Below are positions 15,513 to 23,382 of a stretch of DNA of 64,000 bases, one piece after another. The notes beneath the pieces were generated by a model. That model was not told where the DNA came from. It was given only the letters and a program-made list of their open reading frames with translations, and did not search any database. A program made the position numbers and the translations under genes. This DNA comes from Thermoplasmata archaeon (GTDB lineage Archaea > Thermoplasmatota > Thermoplasmata > Lutacidiplasmatales > UBA184). The stretch lies in assembly GCA_021816865.1 (NCBI GenBank), contig JAKAWX010000002.1:76110-140109 (forward strand). Reading direction: 5' to 3'. How positions within the stretch are numbered: the stretch's first letter is position 1; every line of letters starts with the position of its first letter.

Positions 15513-17234
15513 ATGAGCGTGTCGTTGCCGAAAGAGGCCGAGATTCCCCGGGCCAAGCATTCGCTGACCCTGAGCTCGGGGGCGGTGTTCACCGCGAGCG
15601 TCGTCACCCAGGGGATCGGAGTGGTTGCGAGCTTCTTCTTGTACCACGTGATCGGGGCGAGCAGCAGCGGGCGGGACATCGTCGGAACCGTCCAGCTCTT
15701 TCTCCTGATCGGCTCGTCGATCAACGGCGTCGGGGACCTGCGGCTCGGGACCGCGTTCACCTATTTCCTCGCCCGAGGTAAACCTCCGACCGACAACATC
15801 TCCGCCTACCTCCTCGTCCGGATGTTGATGGTCGGCCTCGCCGGGGTCGTCATCTTCGTCGTCGCCCCGCTCTCCCTCGGAGGGGCGCCGATCGCGTCCG
15901 GGGGGTCGAACCTGACCTCCCTCGGGATCTTCCTGTTCCTGCCGCTGCTCTGGTCGTTCTCGTCGGTCTACAACCAGCTGTTCATCGGCCTAGGGAACTC
16001 GGTCCGGGCCCAGTACCCCTCCCTGCTCGAGACGACGGCCCGCCTCCCGGTGATTGTCCTCGTCTCGTTCTACGACCCGACGATCGAGGGGATCACGATC
16101 GCCTACGTCCTCGGGGCGGTCGTCTCGACGGTGTTCTGCCTACCGGCGGTCGTCGGGCGCCTGCGCAAATTTCGCTGGACGGAGGTCGTTGGGCTCTTCC
16201 GATTCGCTTGGCCGCTCATGGGGAGCCTCGTCCTCGGTTACATCGTCACGAACCTGATCCCGCTCGTGATCAACGCGGGCCTCGGCGTCGGCCAGCTCAC
16301 CTACTTCCTCGCGGCGAACGGGTGGCGGATCCTGGTCCTCTCGCTCCCTGCGGCCGTGACGACGCCCCTCTTCCCGTACCTCGCCGGGCTCCACCAGCGG
16401 CGAGAGTTCGACGGAATCCGTCGGGGGATCTGGCAGGCGTTGCGGTACTCGGCGATGCTCATCGTGCCGGGCGTGGTCGCGCTCGTCACCTACCGCACGG
16501 TGTTCCTGAACGTCTTCGCCAACGCCGCGTACGCCCAGGCGGGTTCGCTCCCGCTCGCGATCCTGGTCGTCGGCGCGGTGCCGCTCGCGCTGAGCCAGAT
16601 CATGCAGTCGGGCATCAACGCGATTGGCCGGCAGCGGCTCGAGCTCTACATCACGGCGACCCAGGTCGTCGTGCTGTTCACGGCGGTCGGGGTGTTGATG
16701 CCCCCGTGGGGGCTCCTGCCACGGAGCGAAGGGTTGGTCGCCGGCTCGGTGGCGGTGCTCCTCTCGTCGATCGCGGCGGTGACGCTCAACACGTACTTCA
16801 TGGAGGTCCTGATCCGCGTGCACATCCAGCCCCGTTCGATCGCGAGCATCGTGTTCAGCGCCGCGGGGTCGTTCTGGGTGATCTCCGAGTTCAACCGGTT
16901 CCTCCCGCACGGCCGATACTACCAGCTCGCCGCGGCGGTGGCGCTCGGCTTCGCGGTCTACTTCGTCGTCCTCGCGCTGATCGGGGAGCTCACCCGGGAG
17001 GACGTCCGCCAGATCGGCTCGTCGATCGGCCTGCCCGCACGCTTGTATGAGCGGCTCGCCCGGCTCTGCTGGAGGGAATCGACCCCGGGCATCGGGCCGG
17101 TCGACCTCTCGCGCGCGCCCGGCCTCTGGCAACCCGTGCTGCCCGAGACGTTCACCGGGACCCACGAGCTTCCGAAGGTCGAGTCGGTCGGGACGGACGT
17201 GCCCGTCGAACCGATCGGGCCCCGTAGGCCGTGA
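15513..17234 (+). CDS. Polysaccharide/lipid-linked oligosaccharide flippase (Wzx/MATE-like)
   Basis: The protein has 573 residues with about 14 membrane helices. It starts with a short polar segment and then the first helix 'GAVFTASVVTQGIGVVASFF', as in oligosaccharide flippases of the MOP superfamily. It should move undecaprenyl- or dolichyl-linked sugars across the membrane for surface glycan or protein glycosylation, which would suit a cell with many Asn-X-Ser/Thr-rich surface proteins. It has a hydrophilic C-terminal tail of about 70 residues. No glycosyltransferases flank it. The ATG at 15513 is preferred to an in-frame TTG at 15477. A cataag element lies about 50 bases upstream. Confidence 0.82.
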   Translation: MSVSLPKEAEIPRAKHSLTLSSGAVFTASVVTQGIGVVASFFLYHVIGASSSGRDIVGTVQLFLLIGSSINGVGDLRLGTAFTYFLARGKPPTDNISAYLLVRMLMVGLAGVVIFVVAPLSLGGAPIASGGSNLTSLGIFLFLPLLWSFSSVYNQLFIGLGNSVRAQYPSLLETTARLPVIVLVSFYDPTIEGITIAYVLGAVVSTVFCLPAVVGRLRKFRWTEVVGLFRFAWPLMGSLVLGYIVTNLIPLVINAGLGVGQLTYFLAANGWRILVLSLPAAVTTPLFPYLAGLHQRREFDGIRRGIWQALRYSAMLIVPGVVALVTYRTVFLNVFANAAYAQAGSLPLAILVVGAVPLALSQIMQSGINAIGRQRLELYITATQVVVLFTAVGVLMPPWGLLPRSEGLVAGSVAVLLSSIAAVTLNTYFMEVLIRVHIQPRSIASIVFSAAGSFWVISEFNRFLPHGRYYQLAAAVALGFAVYFVVLALIGELTREDVRQIGSSIGLPARLYERLARLCWRESTPGIGPVDLSRAPGLWQPVLPETFTGTHELPKVESVGTDVPVEPIGPRRP

Positions 17235-17312
17235 CGGTCCTCCGCCTTAGGGCGGGGGGCCGCCGGTGGCCGTCCCGGAATCCACGAATGTCGCGCGCGG
17301 CGCGGCAGAGGC

Positions 17313-17320
17313 CTTAAACC
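17313..17320 (+). promoter_or_regulatory. TATA-like box for the IscA-like gene
   Basis: The element cttaaacc sits 35-42 bases before the ATG at 17355 in GC-rich DNA. A TGAGGAG ribosome-binding site lies between it and the start. Confidence 0.45.
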
Positions 17321-17354
17321 CCCCACCGGGCTGCTCAGGGTGAGGAGAACGACG

Positions 17355-17753
17355 ATGGTCCGTATCGAGGTCCGCGCTCCGGCGGTCCAGCAGGTCAAGA
17401 CGCTCATGCGCGGCCAGAAGCCCGAGGTTGGGGTTCGCCTGTACGCCCAGCCGGGCGGGGGCGGGTGCTGCGGGGGCGGCGGAGGGGCCGTCCAGTTCGG
17501 GCTGGCCTTCGCCAAACCGCGGCCGGACGACGAGGTCGTTCGGATCGACGGCGTCTCCCTCCTCGTCGACCCGACCAGCGCGCCGTTCGTCGACGGGGCG
17601 ATCGTCGACTATGTCGAGGACCTGCGCGAGTCCGGCTTCAAGGTCACCAACCCGAACCTTCCCGAACCCGACGCGGCCGGACAGGCCGGCGGGTGCAGTT
17701 CCTGCGGCTCCAACGCCTCGAACGGCGGTGGCTGCGGCTGCGGGTCGCACTAG
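17355..17753 (+). CDS. HesB/IscA-like iron-sulfur carrier with Cys-rich tail
   Basis: This protein of 132 residues resembles A-type iron-sulfur carriers. The segment 'VGVRLYAQPGGGGCCGGG' (Cys38, Cys39) followed by 'VQFGLAFA' corresponds to the GGCSGxxY...L region with the first cluster ligand. 'RIDGVSLLVDPTSAPFVDGAIVDY' matches the conserved middle of the family. The C-terminal C-x-C is replaced by two cysteine groups, C-x2-C at 114/117 and C-x-C at 127/129, within a Gly/Ser-rich tail. It probably assembles or carries Fe-S clusters in the cytoplasm. A TGAGGAG ribosome-binding site precedes the ATG. It is monocistronic. Confidence 0.8.
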   Translation: MVRIEVRAPAVQQVKTLMRGQKPEVGVRLYAQPGGGGCCGGGGGAVQFGLAFAKPRPDDEVVRIDGVSLLVDPTSAPFVDGAIVDYVEDLRESGFKVTNPNLPEPDAAGQAGGCSSCGSNASNGGGCGCGSH

Positions 17754-17808
17754 GCCGCCGTCCGCGCGACGGCCGCGAGCTCGGGCCGGCGCGCCGCCGA
17801 CTCGATAA

Positions 17809-17816
17809 GTAAATAC
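17809..17816 (+). promoter_or_regulatory. TATA-like box for the ABC-2 exporter operon
   Basis: The element gtaaatac lies 25-32 bases upstream of the ATG at 17841, ideal for a leaderless archaeal transcript. It is the only AT-rich block in the interval. Confidence 0.55.
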
Positions 17817-17840
17817 GCCTCGGTAGGTCGGGCCGTGCCC

Positions 17841-18770
17841 ATGGGCGACGCCGAGGCGCTGCGCAGCCAAGACCTGCGCAAGGTCTACACGACCAAGGGG
17901 GCTCCGCCGACGGAAGCCCTCGCCGGGGTCTCGCTCGACGTCCGTCGGGGCGAGCGGGTCGCGCTGCTCGGGCGCAACGGGGCCGGGAAGACAACGTTCC
18001 TCAAGATCGCCTCCACGCTCCTCCGGCCCACCTCGGGGTCGATCGAGGTCTTCGGATACGACATCGCCCGGACCCCCGAGCGGGCCCGGCCGTACATCGC
18101 GGTCGTTCCGCAGGAGGGCAAGCCGTTCTTCCACCTCACCCCCCGCGAGCAGGTCTACACGTACCTCCGGGCGCGGGGCCTGGCGCGCGAGACGGCGCGG
18201 TCGCGAACGGAGGAGGCGCTCGGCCGGATGGGGCTCACCGAGATCGCCGACCGCCTTGCGATCACGCTCTCGGGGGGCCAGCGCCAGCGGACGATGGTGG
18301 CGACGGTGATCGCGACCGAGGCTCCGCTCCTCTTCCTCGACGAACCGTCGATCGGCATGGACCCCTTCGCCCGCCGCGACGTTTGGGAGTCGCTGCGCGA
18401 GCTCACCCGGCGCGGGTCGACCATCCTGCTCACGACGCACTACCTTGACGAGGCGGAGGCGCTCAGCGACCGACTCTACATCATCGAGCGCGGTCGGGTC
18501 CTCGTGACGGGTACCGCGGACGACCTGAAGCGGTCGGTCGGCGGCACCCTCAAGGTGACGATGCCCGGGGGGGGCGCCTTCGCGGAGTCGTTCCGCTCGT
18601 TCGGCGCGTCGGTCGTCGACGGTTCGCACCTCACCATCATCGTACCCCCCGAACGCCTCGGCGAGCTCATGGAGCTCGCGGTCCGTGAGCGCCTGGTCGC
18701 GACGGTCGGACCGGTGACGCTCGAAGAGGCGTTCCTTCGGGTCGTCGGGCGGTCGATCGATGAGGACTAG
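17841..18770 (+). CDS. ABC transporter ATP-binding protein (ABC-2 exporter)
   Basis: The protein has 309 residues with all nucleotide-binding motifs: Walker A 'GRNGAGKT', signature 'LSGGQRQR', Walker B 'LLFLDEP' and the switch histidine in 'LLTTHYLDEAE'. The order and the 'FGYDIARTPERAR' segment are those of DrrA/NatA-type exporters that pair with ABC-2 permeases. A C-terminal domain of about 90 residues follows. Two permease genes come directly after it (11-base overlap with the first), forming a three-gene operon. The cargo (drug, lipid or sodium) is unknown. I chose ATG 17841 over GTG 17835 because of the TATA spacing. Confidence 0.9.
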   Translation: MGDAEALRSQDLRKVYTTKGAPPTEALAGVSLDVRRGERVALLGRNGAGKTTFLKIASTLLRPTSGSIEVFGYDIARTPERARPYIAVVPQEGKPFFHLTPREQVYTYLRARGLARETARSRTEEALGRMGLTEIADRLAITLSGGQRQRTMVATVIATEAPLLFLDEPSIGMDPFARRDVWESLRELTRRGSTILLTTHYLDEAEALSDRLYIIERGRVLVTGTADDLKRSVGGTLKVTMPGGGAFAESFRSFGASVVDGSHLTIIVPPERLGELMELAVRERLVATVGPVTLEEAFLRVVGRSIDED

Positions 18771-19524
18771 CGGGGGTGGCGTCGAGGGCCGCCCGTTCCG
18801 GGGCCTTGCGGCGTTCCTCTGGACCGAGGCCCTCGTCCAAGCGCACGAGAGCCTCGCGATGGCGACGTCGATGGTCGTCCAGGGCGTCCTCCTCGTCTTC
18901 GTGCTCATCCTGGATCCCTCGCTCCTCGGGGTCGCGCTGGCCGGCGCGATCCTGTTCTCGATGTTCGCCATGGGCTCCCGGGTGCTGAACGAGGCGGCGT
19001 ACATTCGCATCGACCACAAGGCGCACGACCTCTACCTCGCGAGCCCGCTCTCGCCGGAGGGGTACTTCCTCGGCCTTTCGGGCGGGATCCTCACGGTCTA
19101 CGTGGCGCCGGTCGTCGTCCTCGGGGCCATCACCGTCGCGGTCGCCCACCTCTCGGTCGGCGTCGGCCTGCTCCTGCTCGCGCTTGCCGCCGCGGTCTGG
19201 CTGTTCTCGGCGTCGATCGGGTACGTTTTCTCCACGTTCTTCCGCGACAACCGCGCGATCTGGGCGTACGCGAGCCTGTTCTTCAACGTCTTCGGGGTCC
19301 TTCCGCCGGTCTTCTACCCGTTCGGCCTCTTCCCCAAACCCCTCGACCCGGTGGTCCTCCTGATGCCGCCCAGCGCGGCCGCCGCGCTCGTCCAGCACGC
19401 GATGGGCGTCACGAGCCTCACCGGCGGTCAGATCGCCCTCGCGGTCGTCGCGCTCGTGGTCGAGACCGTCGGGCTCTTTCTGTTCGCCGTTCACTGGGCG
19501 CGCCGCACCGTGCAGGAGCGGTAG
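18760..19524 (+). CDS. ABC-2 type permease, first subunit
   Basis: This 254-residue protein has six predicted helices in the ABC-2 membrane domain arrangement. Its second helix region contains 'SRVLNEAAYIRIDHKAHDLYLASPLSPEGYFLG', resembling the cytoplasmic coupling segment of such permeases (a 'dly.asPls...yflg' pattern also present in the partner). The start overlaps the end of the ATPase gene by 11 bases and its stop abuts the next ATG, so translation is coupled. It should form a heterodimeric pore with the next gene product. Confidence 0.85.
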   Translation: MRTSGGGVEGRPFRGLAAFLWTEALVQAHESLAMATSMVVQGVLLVFVLILDPSLLGVALAGAILFSMFAMGSRVLNEAAYIRIDHKAHDLYLASPLSPEGYFLGLSGGILTVYVAPVVVLGAITVAVAHLSVGVGLLLLALAAAVWLFSASIGYVFSTFFRDNRAIWAYASLFFNVFGVLPPVFYPFGLFPKPLDPVVLLMPPSAAAALVQHAMGVTSLTGGQIALAVVALVVETVGLFLFAVHWARRTVQER

Positions 19525-20307
19525 ATGGCGAGCGTCCGGTCCGACTTTCCGGGCGTCCCGCTGCGTGGCCGGGCGCTCCCGGCGTTCCTGATCGTCGGCT
19601 GGCGCTGGATCGGGCGCAACCCGGCCGTTGCGATCGCCCCGATCCTCTTGCCGTTCATCTTCCTCTACTTCCTGTCGTTCATCTCGCCCCCCTCCCTCCT
19701 CCCCCTCGAGATCGTCGGCGCGATGTTGTTCACGATGCAGAACATCGGTTCCTGGGTCCTCGGCGACAGCGCGACCTGGAGGATCGAGTGCTCGCTCCAG
19801 GACCTGTTCGTCGCGAGCCCCCTCGGCCGGATCCGCTACCTGTTCGGTATCGCGTTCTCGAACCTGATCGCGATGCTGCCCGCGCTCGCGATCCTCGCGG
19901 TCCTCCTTGCGTGGGTCGGCGGGTCCCGGGGGCTGCCCCTGACGCCGTACGCCGCCGTCGTGCTTGCGGGGAGCCTCGCGACGCTCTGGGTCCTCTTCTC
20001 GTCGATCGGGATCGCGATCTCGAGCCGGGTGAAGACCCAGCGCGCGATCTGGCCCGTGAGCAACCTCACTTTCACCATCCTCGGCATGCTCTCCCCGCTC
20101 TACTACCCGATCTCGGCGCTCCCGCCGGTCTGGCAGGACGCGGCCCGGTTCCTCCCCGCCACGTACGCCGCGCTGCTCGTCCAGGGCGCGATCGGGATCA
20201 CCCCCGCGACCCCGGCCGAGATGGTCGTGTACGCGGGGCTCCTCGGAGCCTCCGCCCTCGTCGTCCTCACGGTCACCCTGAGACTGTATCGCTGGGGCGA
20301 CGCCTGA
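19525..20307 (+). CDS. ABC-2 type permease, second subunit
   Basis: The protein has 260 residues and six predicted helices. It shares with its neighbour the coupling segment ('SLQDLFVASPLGRIRYLFG') and the late 'LSPLYYPISALPPVWQDAARFLPATYAA' loop typical of ABC-2 permeases of the NodJ/YadH type. The ATG follows the previous stop without any gap. It completes a predicted exporter with the upstream ATPase and permease. No accessory or substrate gene adjoins, so the transported compound remains unknown. Confidence 0.85.
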   Translation: MASVRSDFPGVPLRGRALPAFLIVGWRWIGRNPAVAIAPILLPFIFLYFLSFISPPSLLPLEIVGAMLFTMQNIGSWVLGDSATWRIECSLQDLFVASPLGRIRYLFGIAFSNLIAMLPALAILAVLLAWVGGSRGLPLTPYAAVVLAGSLATLWVLFSSIGIAISSRVKTQRAIWPVSNLTFTILGMLSPLYYPISALPPVWQDAARFLPATYAALLVQGAIGITPATPAEMVVYAGLLGASALVVLTVTLRLYRWGDA

Positions 20308-20475
20308 GCAGTGGAAACGTTGATGGGGGGCCGCGGTCTAGCAGGGTTGGTGCGTCTACCGAACCTTCGGGCATCCCTTCCTCCCCGCCGAACCGGACCG
20401 GCGGTCGCGTTCCCCGGCCGTCCTCGATTCACATTCCCTCCGTTCGATCCGGGAGGACCGTAGAGGGACACAACG

Positions 20476-20793
20476 ATGGGCAACGAAGAGTTCGACGAGA
20501 TCCTGTCGGCGCTCGACCGAGAGACCGCGCGCATCCGAGTACGGGCGGAACCCCGACGCTACAACAAGCCCGCGACCGTGATCTCGGGATTCCCGCACGG
20601 AGTGGACCTCGCGGAGACAACCCGGTCGCTCAAGAACCGTCTCGCGACCGGCGGCTCGGTCGTCAACGGGGAGGTCTACCTCCAGGGCGACCACCGGGCT
20701 CGCATCCGCGAGGAGCTCGCGCGCCTCGGGTTCGACCCGGAGACGATCGAGGTGTCGGACACCGCTCTCCCGAAGCGGGGCCGGCGCGGGTAG
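20476..20793 (+). CDS. Translation initiation factor aIF1 (SUI1 family)
   Basis: This protein of 105 residues has the SUI1 signature: 'YNKPATVISGF' with the first strand, 'LKNRLATGGSV' in the middle helix-turn, 'VYLQGDHR' and a final 'ELARLGF'. aIF1 binds the small ribosomal subunit near the P site and checks start-codon recognition. Length is normal. It has a 168-base upstream gap that probably carries the promoter and a leader; AGGGACACAACG precedes the ATG. It stands alone between the exporter operon and a rhodanese gene. Confidence 0.93.
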   Translation: MGNEEFDEILSALDRETARIRVRAEPRRYNKPATVISGFPHGVDLAETTRSLKNRLATGGSVVNGEVYLQGDHRARIREELARLGFDPETIEVSDTALPKRGRRG

Positions 20794-20862
20794 TCAACCC
20801 ACCGGCGTGGGCGGCCGGGACGGAACCCCCGGCGTCCCGAGTATTTACGCACTTCAAAGAAC

Positions 20863-20869
20863 GTATATT
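20863..20869 (+). promoter_or_regulatory. TATA-like box for the sulfurtransferase gene
   Basis: gtatatt lies 31-37 bases before the ATG at 20900. Another AT-rich element (gtatttac, 20841-20848) lies further upstream. Confidence 0.5.
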
Positions 20870-20899
20870 CTTCCGTCCCTACCGGCCGTTGAGACGACG

Positions 20900-21754
20900 A
20901 TGACGGCGTACGCTCATCCGGAAGTCCTCGTGGAGAACGACTGGCTCTCGGACCACCTCGAGGACCCGAAGGTCCGCGTGGCCGAGGTCGACTACGACCC
21001 CGTCGCGAACTACGAGCTCGGCCACGTGCCCGGGTCGGTGCTGATCGACTGGCGCAAGGAGATCAACGACTCGGTCCGCCGCGATATCCTGAGCGCGGAC
21101 GCGCTCACCGAGCTGCTCCGCCGCGCGGGCGTCGGGAACGACACCACGCTTGTCCTCTACGGGGACTTCAACAACTGGTTCGCGGCGTTCGCCTACTGGG
21201 TCTTCACCTACTATGGCGTCCCCCGTTTGAAGCTCCTGAACGGCGGCCGCAAGAAGTGGATCGCCGAGGATCGCCCGATCACGAAGTCGGTGCCGACCCC
21301 GGCCCGGGGGACGTTCACGGCCGGACCCGCCGACCCGAAGTTGCGGGCGTATCTCGACGATATCCGGGCCGTCCTCCCCGACGTAAAGGCCTCGAAGGTC
21401 CATCTGGTCGACGTCCGTGGCCCGAAGGAGTTCAGCGGGGAGATCACGGCCCCCCCCGAGTACCCGACGGAACACGCGCAGCGGGGCGGCCACATCCCGG
21501 GCGCGAAGAACATCCCGTGGGCCCAGGCCGTGCGGGACGACGGGACGTTCAAGTCCCGCGAGGAGCTCGCCGCGCTCTACGGGTCGCACGGGGTGACGCA
21601 GGGCAGCCCCGTGATCACGTACTGCCGCATCGGAGAACGGTCGAGTCACACTTGGTTCGTGTTGAAGTACCTGCTCGGATACCCCGACGTGCGCAACTAC
21701 GACGGTTCCTGGACCGAGTGGGGGAACCTCATCCGAACGCCGATCGAGAAGTAG
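20900..21754 (+). CDS. Two-domain rhodanese (thiosulfate/3-mercaptopyruvate sulfurtransferase)
   Basis: The protein has 284 residues and two rhodanese folds. The N-terminal half is inactive-type, with 'LGHVPGSVLIDWR'. The C-terminal half carries 'LVDVRGPKEFSGE', 'GGHIPGAKNIPW' and the active-site loop 'YCRIGERSSHTW', where the cysteine forms the persulfide and the C-R-x-G-x-R loop favours thiosulfate-type donors. It moves sulfane sulfur to acceptors in the cytoplasm. Its stop is 18 bases from the convergent end of a GcvH/TusA-like fusion gene, a natural sulfur-acceptor candidate. The start at ATG 20900 fits the TATA spacing and the domain boundary. Confidence 0.92.
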   Translation: MTAYAHPEVLVENDWLSDHLEDPKVRVAEVDYDPVANYELGHVPGSVLIDWRKEINDSVRRDILSADALTELLRRAGVGNDTTLVLYGDFNNWFAAFAYWVFTYYGVPRLKLLNGGRKKWIAEDRPITKSVPTPARGTFTAGPADPKLRAYLDDIRAVLPDVKASKVHLVDVRGPKEFSGEITAPPEYPTEHAQRGGHIPGAKNIPWAQAVRDDGTFKSREELAALYGSHGVTQGSPVITYCRIGERSSHTWFVLKYLLGYPDVRNYDGSWTEWGNLIRTPIEK

Positions 21755-21772
21755 GTCCGCCGGGCGGCTCCC

Positions 21773-22468
21773 CTAGCCGCGCGGGCGGCGCGGCACCGGG
21801 TGGACCTCCTTGCGCACGAGGAATAGGTAGAGCGACCCCTCCGTCCGGTGCGCGAGGACGACGTGGCCGGTCTGGTCGGACCAGCGGACCATTTCGATCG
21901 GGCTCGTCGGGTCGTCGGTGACGAGGAGGAGGGCCTCGCCGCCCTCGCGGTGGCCGAGCTCCTCGTTGAGCCGGGCAAGGACCGCCGAGCATTCGACACC
22001 GACCTCGACCACCTCGACCTCGGGGGTCGCCGGCCAGCAGCGGACGTGCTGGGCGCGGATCCGCGAGCGTACGAGATCGGCGACCTCGCGCGCCTCCCGC
22101 AGGAGGCGCCCGGGGTCGTCCGGCCGCACGGGTCGGACGCGCACGACCCACCCGGACCCGTACGGGTCGTCGTTCACGCCGCGGGGGTGCCGGACGAGCT
22201 CCAGGTTCCGTTCCACGATCGTCGCCTCGACCGGCAGCCGGACCGCGCCGACATACCGGACGCTCTCGACCGTCGCCACGCTCCGCCCTGTGGCGAGCGT
22301 CCCCTCGACCGGTCGGAACGTCAGCGAGCGGAACGGTCCGGCGAACGACGCGAGGACGGCGGTCACGCCGATGCGGGCGGTGCCCGCGCCGGGGTCGCCC
22401 TGCCACCAAACATCGTGCTCGAGGTCGTACCGCCGGTCGTCCGGCAGCGGGCAGCCGTCGATCTCCAC
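21773..22468 (-). CDS. GcvH-like domain fused to TusA-like domain, lipoyl lysine absent
   Basis: The protein has 231 residues in two parts. Residues 5-125 follow the glycine-cleavage H-protein fold: 'CPLPDDRRYDLEHDVWW', 'RIGVTAVLASFAGP', 'VATVESVRYVGAVRLPV' and 'NDDPYGSGWVVRV'. The lipoylated lysine of the ESVK motif is Arg71, so it cannot carry lipoate there. Residues 145-225 resemble TusA/SirA: 'VECSAVLARLNEEL' with Cys160 at the position of the CPxP cysteine (here CSAV), then 'LLVTDDPTSPIEMVRW' and 'YLFLVRK'. Together with the facing rhodanese this suggests sulfur-relay function (inference). Translation from GTG 22468 is chosen because a TATA-like box lies 22-30 bases before it; the open frame continues upstream but has no domain. 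Confidence 0.75.
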   Translation of the reverse strand: MEIDGCPLPDDRRYDLEHDVWWQGDPGAGTARIGVTAVLASFAGPFRSLTFRPVEGTLATGRSVATVESVRYVGAVRLPVEATIVERNLELVRHPRGVNDDPYGSGWVVRVRPVRPDDPGRLLREAREVADLVRSRIRAQHVRCWPATPEVEVVEVGVECSAVLARLNEELGHREGGEALLLVTDDPTSPIEMVRWSDQTGHVVLAHRTEGSLYLFLVRKEVHPVPRRPRG

Positions 22469-22489
22469 GGCCCCCGAAGCCGTCCGCGC

Positions 22490-22498
22490 CGTAAATAG
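22490..22498 (-). promoter_or_regulatory. TATA-like box for the GcvH/TusA-like gene
   Basis: On the minus strand ctatttac and its flank lie 22-30 bases before the GTG at 22468, which both fixes that start and predicts a leaderless mRNA. Confidence 0.55.
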
Positions 22499-22579
22499 CT
22501 CGGCCGCGTCGGCAACCCTTTTGGTCCGCGGGCCCTCCCGCGCCGCAGGATGGCGGCCCGCGGAGCGACCGGCTCGACG

Positions 22580-22744
22580 ATGACGGGGTTCTTGAAGGCC
22601 CGATGCCGTTGCGGCCACCTGCCGACCCACCACATGGTCGTCGAGTCGGTCGGAACGACGGGGAACTACCGCCTCGTCCCGTCGGGTCCGTGCGCGATCT
22701 GCGGTGAGCTCGTCTGCCGCGTCTACGCGCCGGGCGCCCCCTAG
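22580..22744 (+). CDS. Small zinc-ribbon-like protein
   Basis: This is a predicted 54-residue protein with cysteine pairs 'CRCGH' near residue 9 and 'CAICGELVC' near residue 42. A histidine-rich turn ('PTHHMVV') lies in between. The arrangement suits a small zinc finger or rubredoxin-like knuckle. I recognise no family. An in-frame ATG at 22550 would add ten low-complexity residues. It is divergent from the GcvH/TusA-like gene and convergent with the SRPBCC gene. No clear TATA box precedes it, so the call is moderate. Confidence 0.5.
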   Translation: MTGFLKARCRCGHLPTHHMVVESVGTTGNYRLVPSGPCAICGELVCRVYAPGAP

Positions 22745-22764
22745 GTATCGGACGTCCCCGGCCG

Positions 22765-23223
22765 TCAGCCGTAGGCGGCCTTGATGAGGTAGTCCTTGAG
22801 GCGGGTGAGCCGTTCGTCCCAGAAGTGGAAGTGCCAGGAGCGTGCGTCCTCCCATTCCTCGCCCGAGCCCCATCCCTCGTGTTCGAGCGTCACGTCGATT
22901 CCCTCGGGGGACTCCTGGAGCCGGACGTAGACCTGGGTCGTCGGCGGGGGGCCGTTCATCAGGTGGTCGAACGGTGCGGGGGCGTACCAGCGGAACCCGA
23001 TGTCGACGTCGGGCGTCGCCCGGACGACCTCGCCGGGACTCTCGAACGCGACGGGCTCGCGGAACGTGAGACGGTACGGTCCCCCGACCTCCCGGGACGC
23101 CTCGGCCGAGGCGCAAAGCCATTGCACGAGTCCCGCGGGCTCGGTGAGTGCCGTGTAGATCATCGGGACGGGGAGGGGGATCGTCACCTGGATCAGGATG
23201 GGGTCGAGCGGTTCGTCGGCCAC
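22765..23223 (-). CDS. SRPBCC-superfamily protein (AHSA1-like)
   Basis: The 152-residue protein fits the START/Bet-v1-like fold of the AHSA1 family. It opens with a strand and 'PLPVPMIYTALTEPAGLVQWL', the standard helix-grip start. A middle region 'GGPYRLTFREPVAFESPGEVV' and a late 'TLEHEGWGSGEEWEDARSWHFHFWDERLTRLKDYL' complete the signature. Such proteins bind hydrophobic ligands or act with chaperones; a specific role is not predictable. The GTG start is supported by a TATA-like element 24-33 bases upstream. Confidence 0.82.
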   Translation of the reverse strand: MADEPLDPILIQVTIPLPVPMIYTALTEPAGLVQWLCASAEASREVGGPYRLTFREPVAFESPGEVVRATPDVDIGFRWYAPAPFDHLMNGPPPTTQVYVRLQESPEGIDVTLEHEGWGSGEEWEDARSWHFHFWDERLTRLKDYLIKAAYG

Positions 23224-23246
23224 GACCGCCGTTCGGACGCAGGCCC

Positions 23247-23256
23247 CTAAAGAGTT
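23247..23256 (-). promoter_or_regulatory. TATA-like box for the SRPBCC gene
   Basis: Minus-strand aactctttag, 24-33 bases before the GTG at 23223, in an otherwise GC-rich interval. Confidence 0.5.
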
Positions 23257-23382
23257 TGCGCGACCGCGGAGTCTTCGTCCCTCCGCGGCCGACGCCGGCG
23301 AACCGACCCGGTCGTGGACAACGCTTTCCTCCCCGGACCGCAGTACCCGCGGGGGGTCGTTCGGGGTCGGACGGAGCGCGAG

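Noticed and set aside
22469-23122. N-terminal extension of the GcvH/TusA-like protein
   Set aside because: It overlaps the SRPBCC and small zinc genes and has no domain; the TATA-like element sits inside it.
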